NCBI RefSeq assembly: GCF_001623525.1
Contig: NZ_CP015225.1
Location: forward strand, 3,038,001 to 3,102,000
Source of the DNA: Pseudomonas fluorescens
GTDB lineage: Bacteria; Pseudomonadota; Gammaproteobacteria; Pseudomonadales; Pseudomonadaceae
Direction of reading: 5' to 3'
Length of the DNA stretch: 64,000 bases
Shown: one piece after another, positions 18,999-26,401 of the stretch
Numbering within the stretch: position 1 is the first letter of the stretch
How the letters are laid out: every line of letters starts with the position of its first letter
Notes under the pieces: model-generated
Told to the model about the DNA's origin: nothing
Seen by the model: the letters and a program-made list of their open reading frames with translations, nothing else
Databases searched by the model: none
Position numbers and translations under genes: made by a program

Positions 18999-19394
18999 TT
19001 AGAATTGCGGACCAGCTGGCGCGATGCCGTCCCAGCCTTCCTTGACCGTGCGGAGCAGATCGGCGACTTCGTCGAGGATCTTCGGATCGGTCTTGGCATT
19101 GGCTTCGGCCAGGCGCTTCATCATGTAGGTGTAGAGAGCATCCAGTTCGGCTACCGACTCAGCCTGGTTCTCCAGGTCCAGGCCTTCACGCAAGCCACCG
19201 ACGATGCCGATTGCCTTGCTGATCAGTACGCCTTTGTTGGCAATATCCTTGCGCTCCATCGCACCCTTGGCCTGGGCGATACGGTCCAGCCCGCCTTCCA
19301 TGAGCATCTGCACAAGACGATGGGGACTTGCTTCGGAGGTTTGCGCCTGGGCGCCAATCTTCTGGTATTGGCGAAGGGCTAACATCGGATTCAT
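18999..19394 (-). CDS. fliS: Flagellin export chaperone FliS
   Basis: Cytosolic chaperone that binds flagellin before export. It has 131 residues, with the FliS pattern MLALRQYQKIGAQ, ASPHRLVQMLMEGGLDRIAQAKGAME and a C-terminal EVADLLRTVKEGWDGI helix. It lies after fliD but is separated from it by a strong terminator, and a plausible sigma-70 promoter precedes it, so fliST may be transcribed partly on its own. Confidence 0.97.
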   Translation of the reverse strand: MNPMLALRQYQKIGAQAQTSEASPHRLVQMLMEGGLDRIAQAKGAMERKDIANKGVLISKAIGIVGGLREGLDLENQAESVAELDALYTYMMKRLAEANAKTDPKILDEVADLLRTVKEGWDGIAPAGPQF

Positions 19395-19421
19395 GTTCTA
19401 CCTCATCAAAAAACTTCGGTT

Positions 19422-19451
19422 CGTATAAACAGCGTATCGACGCTGCGTCAA
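19422..19451 (-). promoter_or_regulatory. Possible sigma-70 promoter of fliST with palindrome
   Basis: The minus strand reads TTGACG, 18 bases, TATACG, located about 30 bases upstream of fliS and immediately downstream of the fliD terminator. The spacer contains a small inverted repeat CAGCG-TCGATA-CGCTG. The -35 matches 5 of 6 and the -10 matches 4 of 6 positions. Its use is inferred only from sequence. Confidence 0.4.
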
Positions 19452-19472
19452 AAAACTTTAGGTCGAAAAGCC

Positions 19473-19510
19473 AAAAGCCCGGAACGTTGTCAAAACGCTG
19501 CCGGGCTTTT
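19473..19510 (-). terminator. Rho-independent terminator of fliD
   Basis: The stem AAAAGCCCGG / CCGGGCTTTT closes a loop containing a second short stem; on the minus strand it is followed by a T-rich tail. It lies 15 bases after the fliD stop. Confidence 0.82.
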
Positions 19511-19525
19511 TGCATCGGTCGAAAA

Positions 19526-20959
19526 TCAGCTGTTCTTCTGTTGTGCCGTCAATGCTTCGAACATGGAGGTGATGTTGCTGGCGGTGGCTTTCAGCCTGCC
19601 GACCAGGGTGTCCATGTCGTTGTACTTTTTTGTCAGCACAGCAGTCAGGGTCTCGATCCGACGGTCCAAAGCCAACTGATCTTCGCCCAATTTCGCCTTG
19701 AGGATTTCAAGATTTTTGGAGCGTGCCGTCAGGATGTTATCGACAGGCTTGCCGTTGGAATCTTTTTTTCCCGTCTCGGTGTAGGGCTTGAGCGCATTCT
19801 GCATGCGCTCGATCAAACCATTTTCGCCAGTGAACAGCGTCTGGACTTCCCCCCCCAACTGCTTGGTGTTCAAGGCTTCGGTGAATTTCGCGCTGTTGAA
19901 ATCAAGCGCACCCGTTGTCTGGTTGGTGGTGATACCCAACTGAGACAAAACGGTGAGTTTGTCGCCCGCTCCAGTTTCGGACAAAGGCGCACGAATGGCC
20001 GCCAACAGAGAGCGCGGCAACGAGTCGCCCGTCAGCGCTGCTGGGACCGAATTGCCATTAGCGTCCGTCGAAGGCTTGGTCAACGAGGTGACTGCCTTGG
20101 CAATGGCATTATAAGCATCAACGAATTTTTGGATCGAAGCTTTCAGGCCGTCGGCGTTGGTGGCGACGGTGACAGTCGTCGGTCCGGAGCCGGCGACGAG
20201 CAATGTCATGTTCAAACCAGAAATAACATTATCCAACTTGTTGGTTGGACTGGTCATCGACAGCCCATCGACCGTAAAAACGGCGTCCTTGGCGAGGCCA
20301 ATTGATCCCGAAGAGGTTGCACTAGGCGTCCCCATCTCCACGGAACCGTTGGCAGCCAAGCTGGCAATACCGCTGAGCGAAATATCACTGCCTGCGCCAG
20401 TTTTTGTCGATCCCACCACTAAACGGGAACCAAAATTGTCCGTGACGATGTTGGCAGTCAAACCGCTGGAAGAATACTTGCTATTGATCGCGTCCCGAAC
20501 CGACTGTAGCGTCGCGTCGGCCGGAATATCAAGCGTGTAATCCTTACCACTTTGACTAATGGTCAGCGTGCCAGCTTCTACGGCACTGGAAGCGCCACCG
20601 GCGAATGCGGCGGTGGCAACTTTTGATGACGTCGCCAACTGAGTGACGTTTACCGAGTAAGTGCCGCTTACCGCCGAGTTGCCGGCCGTCACGGTCAGCG
20701 CACTTGTGTTGGCGGAGGTGGCAGCCACGCCAGTAAATTGTGGGGACGTCGTGCTGCCCAGGCTTTCCAGTGCGGACTGGAAAGTCGCCAGCAACGACTT
20801 CAGGGTGCCAATGCCGGAAATATTGGCCGTATTGGTCTTGGTGGCGCGGTCGATCTGACCTTGCTTGGCCGCTTTGTCAGAATCAACCAGTGCCTTGACG
20901 ATAGCAGTGGTATCAAGGCCAGAGCCTAAACCCAAGCCAGGTAGAATTGGACTTGCCAT
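19526..20959 (-). CDS. fliD: Flagellar filament cap protein FliD
   Basis: Cap protein at the filament tip that folds exported flagellin. The 477-residue protein starts with the FliD motif ILPGLGLGSGLDTTAIVKALVDSDK, has a Ser/Thr/Gly-rich beta-type centre (SGTYSVNVTQLATSSKV) and ends with a coiled-coil helix (RIETLTAVLTKKYNDMDTLVGRLKATASNITSMFEAL). Size and both termini are normal. It lies 82 bases after flaG and is terminated before fliS. Confidence 0.97.
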   Translation of the reverse strand: MASPILPGLGLGSGLDTTAIVKALVDSDKAAKQGQIDRATKTNTANISGIGTLKSLLATFQSALESLGSTTSPQFTGVAATSANTSALTVTAGNSAVSGTYSVNVTQLATSSKVATAAFAGGASSAVEAGTLTISQSGKDYTLDIPADATLQSVRDAINSKYSSSGLTANIVTDNFGSRLVVGSTKTGAGSDISLSGIASLAANGSVEMGTPSATSSGSIGLAKDAVFTVDGLSMTSPTNKLDNVISGLNMTLLVAGSGPTTVTVATNADGLKASIQKFVDAYNAIAKAVTSLTKPSTDANGNSVPAALTGDSLPRSLLAAIRAPLSETGAGDKLTVLSQLGITTNQTTGALDFNSAKFTEALNTKQLGGEVQTLFTGENGLIERMQNALKPYTETGKKDSNGKPVDNILTARSKNLEILKAKLGEDQLALDRRIETLTAVLTKKYNDMDTLVGRLKATASNITSMFEALTAQQKNS

Positions 20960-21041
20960 GTGGGACTCCCTTCAGTGTGTCGCCGGCCTTTTGACCATTA
21001 CAACGCCCAAAAGAACATAACAACAGAATTCGTGCCAATTG

Positions 21042-21407
21042 TCAGGCTTCCGCACTGAACAACAAGCTGTTTGCATCATTCAAACTATTGGCCAGTTTCA
21101 GAACTTCTTCGTTTGGGATCTGGCGAATGACTTCACCGGAACCACTGGCGATCACTTTAACGACTACTTTGCCTGAAGGCTCATCAATAGAGAACTCCAG
21201 GTTGCGCTTGACCGATTGGACGAACTTCTCGATTTCCTGAACGGCCTTCTTCAGTTTGTCCTGTTCAGCAGCAGCATCCTTAGGGGCTTCTTTGACCGGA
21301 GCTACCACAGCAACCTCGGCCCGAGGCTTCTCCACGGGCTTATCGGCCACACTGGGCGCCGGTTTCGCCGCCGGATAAGACAAGTTCAGCTTCACGCTCA
21401 TATCCAT
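21042..21407 (-). CDS. flaG: FlaG family flagellar protein
   Basis: FlaG-domain protein of about 121 residues; deleting it in other bacteria changes filament length. It has a low-complexity N terminus (KPAPSVADKPVEKPRAEV) and the conserved C-terminal FlaG domain: LEFSIDEPSGKVVVKVIASGSGEVIRQIPNEEVLKLA. Several in-frame ATGs occur at 21413, 21407 and 21401. The one at 21407 is best spaced from an AAGAGG site and is used here. It lies between fliC and fliD, as in other Pseudomonas. Confidence 0.93.
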   Translation of the reverse strand: MDMSVKLNLSYPAAKPAPSVADKPVEKPRAEVAVVAPVKEAPKDAAAEQDKLKKAVQEIEKFVQSVKRNLEFSIDEPSGKVVVKVIASGSGEVIRQIPNEEVLKLANSLNDANSLLFSAEA

Positions 21408-21427
21408 GTCCATCACCTCTTGAACGG

Positions 21428-21463
21428 AAAAAGCGAGAGAGTACGCAAGCGCACTCCCCCGCT
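21428..21463 (-). terminator. Rho-independent terminator of fliC
   Basis: On the minus strand an interrupted stem from AGCG to CGCT, with an inner GAGT/ACTC pairing, is followed by TTTTT. It lies 17 bases after the fliC stop. The same stretch contains a weak -24/-12-like pattern (GCGC-TTGC), so it may overlap a flaG promoter; the terminator reading is the stronger one. Confidence 0.65.
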
Positions 21464-21479
21464 AAAACTCATCCAGCTA

Positions 21480-22331
21480 TTACTGAAGCAGCTTCAGTAC
21501 AGCGGATGGCAACTGGTTGGCCTGGGCCAGAACCGAAGTGGAAGCTTGTTGCAGAGTCTGCTGCTTGGTCAGCTGGGCAGTTTCGGCAGCGAAGTCGGTG
21601 TCTTGTACGCGACCCAGTGCAGCGGCGGCGTTCTCGTTCACGTTCTGCAGGTTGGAGATGGTGCTAGTCAGACGGTTCTGTGCGGCACCGAGGTCGGCAC
21701 GGCTGGAGTTGATGGTTGCCAGAGCAGCATCGATTGCAACGATTGCAGCAGAGGTGCTGGCTTCTGCAGTGGTGCTGTCGCTACCGGTGATGGCGATGGC
21801 AGCGGAGTCAACACTCAGCGTTGCAGCATCGAAGCCACTGTCCAGAGTCAAAGTGATCTGGTTGGTAGCACCGGTGTTGGAACCGACCTGGAAGGTCATA
21901 GTGCCAGCGGAACCGTCGATCAGGTTCTTACCGTTCAGGTTGGTCGACTCAGCGATACGGGTCAGTTCGTCCGACATCTGAGCAAATTCTTTGTTCAGTG
22001 CTTCACGGTCAGCGGTACCGTTGGAGTCGTTTCGTGCCTGGACAGCCAGTTCACGCATACGCTGCAGGATGTTGGTGGATTCCTGCAGAGCGCCTTCAGC
22101 GGTCTGAGCGATGGAGATACCGTCGTTGGCGTTCTTGATCGCAACAGTCTGACCGCGAATTTGCGAAGTCATACGGGTAGCGATTTGCAGGCCGGCGGCG
22201 TCGTCTTTGGCGCTGTTGATTTTCAGGCCGGAAGACAGACGGGTCATCGAAGTGGACAGAGCATCGGAAGCCCGGTTCAGGTTCTTCTGAACGTTCAACG
22301 ATGTGACGTTGGTGTTTACTGTTAAAGCCAT
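21480..22331 (-). CDS. fliC: Flagellin FliC (short form)
   Basis: Filament subunit of 283 residues. The conserved N-terminal D0/D1 helices ([20 protein letters not shown]) and C-terminal helices (ending [17 protein letters not shown]) are intact, while the central variable domain (about 140-205) is very short and rich in Ser, Thr and Ala, giving many possible O-glycosylation sites. The flg22 immune epitope region spans residues 30-51 and keeps the central [13 protein letters not shown] core. A sigma-28 promoter lies upstream and a terminator follows, so the gene is monocistronic. Confidence 0.98.
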   Translation of the reverse strand: MALTVNTNVTSLNVQKNLNRASDALSTSMTRLSSGLKINSAKDDAAGLQIATRMTSQIRGQTVAIKNANDGISIAQTAEGALQESTNILQRMRELAVQARNDSNGTADREALNKEFAQMSDELTRIAESTNLNGKNLIDGSAGTMTFQVGSNTGATNQITLTLDSGFDAATLSVDSAAIAITGSDSTTAEASTSAAIVAIDAALATINSSRADLGAAQNRLTSTISNLQNVNENAAAALGRVQDTDFAAETAQLTKQQTLQQASTSVLAQANQLPSAVLKLLQ

Positions 22332-22411
22332 GACGAATTCCTCGTTGGTTGGGTACTGCGGCTTCCGGCCCTGGCAACCGCCGGGTGTGGCCTAGAGAAC
22401 CTTCGTAATAG

Positions 22412-22438
22412 TTATCGTCGTAATCGGAACTTGCTTTA
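22412..22438 (-). promoter_or_regulatory. Sigma-28 (FliA) promoter of fliC
   Basis: The minus strand reads TAAAGCAA, 11 bases, GACGATAA, against the FliA consensus TAAAGTTT-N11-GCCGATAA; the spacing is exact and 13 of 16 positions match. It lies 80 bases upstream of fliC. FliA-dependent flagellin expression is established for Pseudomonas. Confidence 0.88.
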
Positions 22439-22580
22439 GCAGAATTTTCAAAAATTTTGCCATCAGGATGCCATCCCTCGTAAATCAAGGACTTGGCTGC
22501 GAGTAAAGGGTGGAAAAATGGCGCCAGGGAAACGCCGCTGGCGTCGCTTGAGGCGAATGGCAGCGGCGCAGCGGCAAAAA

Positions 22581-22850
22581 TCAGAACGACTGATCAGCGG
22601 TCAGCAATTGACCCCATTCGTACTCCAGATAATCGGCCAAGGAGATCCAGTTCTGCGCTTGCTGATCACCTAGCATCAAGGCAAGTAGCGTGTTCCATGA
22701 CGAGGGGACATCGCCCGGCATCGATTCAACCAAGGGCTGAGCCGATTCGATCAACACGACCATTGCCAACCCCGCCTCAACGTCCCTCCCGAGACGAAAC
22801 AGGCGTGCGCATTCGCGGGCGTCATCAACCACTCCTTGAAGCGGGTTCAT
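22581..22850 (-). CDS. Small hypothetical protein coupled to Maf-like gene
   Basis: An 89-residue acidic, mostly helical protein (MNPLQGVVDDARECARLFRLGRD ... LADYLEYEWGQLL) with no signal peptide or membrane segment and no motif I can assign. Its ATG overlaps the stop of the upstream Maf-like gene by 4 bases, so the two are translationally coupled and probably act together. It lies just upstream of the fliC promoter. It may be a partner or adaptor of the flagellin-modifying enzyme, but that is inferred only from position. Confidence 0.75.
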   Translation of the reverse strand: MNPLQGVVDDARECARLFRLGRDVEAGLAMVVLIESAQPLVESMPGDVPSSWNTLLALMLGDQQAQNWISLADYLEYEWGQLLTADQSF

Positions 22851-24139
22851 TGAACATACTCCGGGTGGAAATCAGTGCCCGCAATCATAGCCCCGTCCCG
22901 ACTGCTGTTATGGAAACGCACCTGGGGGTTACCGGCAATAAAACGCTCCAGCTCGCAGAGGTAACTGCGGAAGTTGAGCTGGGTCTTGACTCGCCGGCCA
23001 TACCCATCGAGCACCCAATGCCTGGATGCACCCAATTGCGGTCCCAAGTCACCGTCCCCCCAACCTGCATGAGTCTTGTCATGGGGAAAGGCAAAATCAG
23101 CACCGAAGAGCGTGACCTGCGCAGCCCCCATTTTCACCGCCAGATCGACAGCCGGATGAATCACGCTGCCGCCTACATGGAGTTCGGCCCGGCGCAACAG
23201 TCCCCGCATCTGAAGGTAGATGGGACTCGAAGAGTAACCGGCGTAACGCGGCCCCTGCCAAGCCCCGATCACCAACGGGTCGGCCATCGGCAGATAGACC
23301 AGGGCAATGGCGTCCGTACTTTCGGATGGAAGATGACGCGCCGAGATACGCTGGTCGATGCTGACCACGATATCCGGGGTAATGCCACGATCGATCAACG
23401 GTCGGTAAGCAGTATCGACACAAATCAGCAACGGTCGCTCGGTTTGTTTGCTCAGACGACGCAGTTTCTCGAAGTGCTGCTCGAGACTGGGGCCGGTAGC
23501 AACGACAAACGCCTCACGCCCGTTCAAGGTGCCGAACAGCTCGGCAACGTCACGATCTTCACGCACAAGACTGAAAGTCGACTGCAAGCGCTCGACAATC
23601 TCAGGGGACTGCGGATCGAACGCGCGGTTAGTGAAGTCCAGATGAATTTCACTGATCAACCGATCACGAATCTTGGCGCTGTAATCATCGGCCAGCACCA
23701 ATTCGGCGGGAAGAGCGAAAAATGGCAGTTGGATTTCTGTGAGATCACCGGCATAGAGCAACGCCACTCTCGGATCGGCAAGCCAGGGAGATTGATCCAG
23801 CACCTGCAGCACCAGGGCGAATACCGCACCGTTGAGGACATGCACAAATAACCGTTCAAGTCCGGCCCGCTCCAGCAAGCGATTCTGCAGATCGCCGAGC
23901 CCGGTACCGTAGACATGCACAATGGAGGCATCCAACGCCACACTGGCGGCTTGCTGGTCCGCCTCGGCGAGACGGTCATGCCGGCTGGTCAGTTGGATAC
24001 CATTGACGCTCAACGTCGACCCAAGCCCCTCTACCAGATCGACTTGCAATCCACCGACATCCTCCATCGACAAGCGCTCAGCCAAGACTGGCCAACGCTG
24101 CTGGATTATTTGGAGATTGCGCTCGAAGAACTCGCTCAT
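22847..24139 (-). CDS. Maf-like flagellin modification protein (DUF115/MptE-like)
   Basis: The 430-residue product carries the DUF115/MAF core: REAFVVATGPSLEQHFEKLRRLS, CVDTAYRPLIDRGITPDIVVSIDQ and VTLFGADFAF. This is the nucleotide-binding fold shared with 6-hydroxymethylpterin pyrophosphokinase MptE. Motility accessory factors of this family transfer pseudaminic acid or related nonulosonic acids to flagellin, which fits the complete pse pathway upstream and fliC downstream. It is shorter than many Maf proteins (often above 600 residues), mainly because the C-terminal part is short. A terminator separates it from the fabH-like gene. Confidence 0.85.
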   Translation of the reverse strand: MSEFFERNLQIIQQRWPVLAERLSMEDVGGLQVDLVEGLGSTLSVNGIQLTSRHDRLAEADQQAASVALDASIVHVYGTGLGDLQNRLLERAGLERLFVHVLNGAVFALVLQVLDQSPWLADPRVALLYAGDLTEIQLPFFALPAELVLADDYSAKIRDRLISEIHLDFTNRAFDPQSPEIVERLQSTFSLVREDRDVAELFGTLNGREAFVVATGPSLEQHFEKLRRLSKQTERPLLICVDTAYRPLIDRGITPDIVVSIDQRISARHLPSESTDAIALVYLPMADPLVIGAWQGPRYAGYSSSPIYLQMRGLLRRAELHVGGSVIHPAVDLAVKMGAAQVTLFGADFAFPHDKTHAGWGDGDLGPQLGASRHWVLDGYGRRVKTQLNFRSYLCELERFIAGNPQVRFHNSSRDGAMIAGTDFHPEYVQ

Positions 24140-24162
24140 GGTGTCTCGCTTTCGCGTCAGGC

Positions 24163-24197
24163 AAAAAAATAGCGTTCAAGGTTACACCTTGGACGCC
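24163..24197 (-). terminator. Rho-independent terminator after the fabH-like gene
   Basis: The stem GGCGTCCAAGG / CCTTGAACGCT (one mismatch), with a five-base loop, is followed on the minus strand by ATTTTTTT. It lies 25 bases after the FabH-like stop and upstream of the maf-like gene. Confidence 0.82.
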
Positions 24198-24222
24198 ATT
24201 TTTGTGCCTGGGTTTTATTGGC

Positions 24223-25149
24223 TCACGCGCGATGGATGATCGCCGAGCCCCATGACAGACCTACGCCGAAGCCACTCAACGCCACCCGTTTCCAGTCGGA
24301 ATCGAGCACATGCTTCTCCAGCAGCAGTGGAATGCTAGACGACACGGTGTTGCCGGTCTCGACCATGTCCTTGATGAACTTCTCCGGCTCGCCCTCGAAA
24401 CGTCGCGCCACGGCATCGACAATTGCCGCGCTGCCCTGGTGAATACAGAACGCATCGATATCACTGGCTTGCAGGTTGGAATCGGCGAGCAACTCATGCA
24501 GATGCGCCGGGACCTTGAGCAGGGCGAAGTTGAACACCTGGCGGCCGTTCATGAAGAACACACCGTCGCTGACCTTCAGGTGCGGCGCACCGGAACCGTC
24601 AGTGCCAAACTTGGCCTTGCCCAGTTGCCACGGCGCATCTTCACCCATCCAGGTGGCGGTGGCGGCGTCGCCAAACAGCATCGTGGTGTTGCGGTCTTCC
24701 GGGTCGACGATTTTCGAATACGGATCAGCCGTCACCAACAGGCCATTCTTCAGGCCAGCGGCCTCCATGAAGCCCTTGATGGCGTAGATGCCATAGACAT
24801 AACCCGAGCAACCCAGGGAGATATCAAACGCTGCCACCGTGGTAGGCAAGCCGAGCTTGTCCTGGACGATGGCGGCCGTGTGCGGCAAGCCTTCTTCATC
24901 GCCATTTTGCGTAACGACGATCAGCACGTCGATGGATTCGCGTTTCAGGCCGGGATTGTTGGCAAACAGCGCGTTGACCGCTTCGACACAAAGGTCAGAG
25001 GTTTCCTGCCCGTCATCCTTGCGTGGCAAGAAGGCCGAACCGATCTTGCCAAGGATGAATTCTTCATCCTTCTCAAATTTTGCACCTTGTGCGTAATTGT
25101 CCACGCCGGCTACAGGAACGTAGCTCGCAATGCTTTTTATGCCAATCAT
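24223..25149 (-). CDS. FabH-like 3-oxoacyl-ACP synthase III
   Basis: Ketoacyl synthase III-type enzyme of 308 residues with the full catalytic triad: Cys114 in DISLGCSGYVYG, His237 in CIHQGS and Asn267 in ETGNTVSS. The fold is that of FabH, which condenses an acyl-CoA with malonyl-ACP. Its location inside a flagellin glycosylation cluster, as in the P. syringae locus where a FabH-like gene follows the flagellin glycosyltransferases, suggests it builds a short acyl group for glycan decoration rather than housekeeping fatty acids. That role is inferred. It has its own terminator and 199 bases of upstream non-coding sequence. Confidence 0.88.
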   Translation of the reverse strand: MIGIKSIASYVPVAGVDNYAQGAKFEKDEEFILGKIGSAFLPRKDDGQETSDLCVEAVNALFANNPGLKRESIDVLIVVTQNGDEEGLPHTAAIVQDKLGLPTTVAAFDISLGCSGYVYGIYAIKGFMEAAGLKNGLLVTADPYSKIVDPEDRNTTMLFGDAATATWMGEDAPWQLGKAKFGTDGSGAPHLKVSDGVFFMNGRQVFNFALLKVPAHLHELLADSNLQASDIDAFCIHQGSAAIVDAVARRFEGEPEKFIKDMVETGNTVSSSIPLLLEKHVLDSDWKRVALSGFGVGLSWGSAIIHRA

Positions 25150-25348
25150 TACGGCTTCCCAATCAAAAACAGCCCAATACCACCGCTCGCAAGGAATCGA
25201 GGGGCGCCGACAAGCGGGAAGTGTAAAGGGCTATCACTGGTCCTGATAAGGGCCAGGCGCCATCTTCCCGGTCAATACAATACAGTGAAGATGCGCGTTA
25301 TGACTCGCAGGTCACGCCAATTTTCCGAATAAGGCCTTTTTGAAAGGG

Positions 25349-26401
25349 CTATTCAACCAGCGACCAGGCCAATGGAGTGCCACGTTTGATGGCTTGACGA
25401 GCACAACGGCCCATCAGGGAGTCGGCGTACTTGGGAGGCAGTCCGAGACCTGGGCGAATAGCCCGGACGTTCTGTGCTGTAAACGCGTCGCCAGGGCTCA
25501 TGTCTTGCGTCACGTACAGAGAACGCCGATAGACCAGCGACTTGCGCTCAGCCTCGGTCACGCCATAGTGCACCTGCCCCATGGCTTGCCAGGCACGCTC
25601 GGTTTCGATCACCAGCGCCGCCAGCTCCGCAGGCTCAAGGGAGAAACTGGCGTCCACCCCACCCGCCGCGCGGTCGAGAGTGAAGTGTTTCTCGACCACG
25701 GTTGCCCCTAACGCCACAGCGGCGACAGACACGCCAACCCCCATGGAGTGGTCCGACAACCCCACCTCACAGCCGAATAATTCCCGCAGATGAGGGATAG
25801 TGCGCACATTGCTGTTGGCCGGGGTGGCCGGATAGGTACTGGTGCACTTGAGCAATACCAGATCCTTGCAACCGGCCTCCCGGGCCGCCCGTACAGTTTC
25901 GTCGAGTTCAGCAACGCTCGCCATGCCGGTGGAAATAATCAACGGCTTGCCGGTGGCGGCCACTCGCCGGATCAGCGGTAGATCGGTGTTTTCGAAACTG
26001 GCGATCTTGTAGGCCGGCACGTCGAGGGCTTCAAGAAAATCCACGGCCGTCTCGTCAAACGGCGTCGAGAACGCCAACATGCCCAGCGCCTTGGCACGGG
26101 CGAAAATCGGAGCGTGCCATTCCCACGGTGTGTGGGCCTTTTCATACAGCTCATAAAGCGACGTTCCGGCCCACAGGCTGTTGGGATCCTTGATGAAAAA
26201 TTCACCCTCATTCAGATCCAGCGTCATGGTCTCGGCGGTGTAGGTCTGCAATTTCAAAGCGTGCGCACCGGCCTTGGCCGCAGCCTCGACGATTTCCAGC
26301 GCCACCTCCAGGGACTGGTTATGGTTGCCACTCATTTCGGCAATGATGAAAGGCGGTGCCTCAGCCCCAATGACACAGTGGCCGATCTTGAAACTAGCCA
26401 T
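25349..26401 (-). CDS. pseI: Pseudaminic acid synthase PseI
   Basis: Condenses 6-deoxy-AltdiNAc with phosphoenolpyruvate to make pseudaminic acid. The 350-residue NeuB-type TIM barrel contains AEMSGNHNQSLEVALEIV, HALKLQTYTAETMT and STGMAS, and GLSDHSMG with VEKHFTLDRAAGGVDASFSL. A C-terminal SAF/antifreeze-like domain covers about residues 290-350 (RRSLYVTQDMSPGDAFTAQNVRAIRPG). The WAGTSLYELYEKAHTPWEWH stretch is typical of PseI rather than sialic acid synthase. It overlaps the end of pseG-pseH by 8 bases. Confidence 0.94.
   Translation of the reverse strand: MASFKIGHCVIGAEAPPFIIAEMSGNHNQSLEVALEIVEAAAKAGAHALKLQTYTAETMTLDLNEGEFFIKDPNSLWAGTSLYELYEKAHTPWEWHAPIFARAKALGMLAFSTPFDETAVDFLEALDVPAYKIASFENTDLPLIRRVAATGKPLIISTGMASVAELDETVRAAREAGCKDLVLLKCTSTYPATPANSNVRTIPHLRELFGCEVGLSDHSMGVGVSVAAVALGATVVEKHFTLDRAAGGVDASFSLEPAELAALVIETERAWQAMGQVHYGVTEAERKSLVYRRSLYVTQDMSPGDAFTAQNVRAIRPGLGLPPKYADSLMGRCARQAIKRGTPLAWSLVE

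Noticed and set aside
21445..21459. -24/-12-like pattern GGGGAG-TGCGC-TTGC before flaG
   Set aside because: The -24 element is poor and the bases form part of the fliC terminator hairpin, so it was not called as a promoter.
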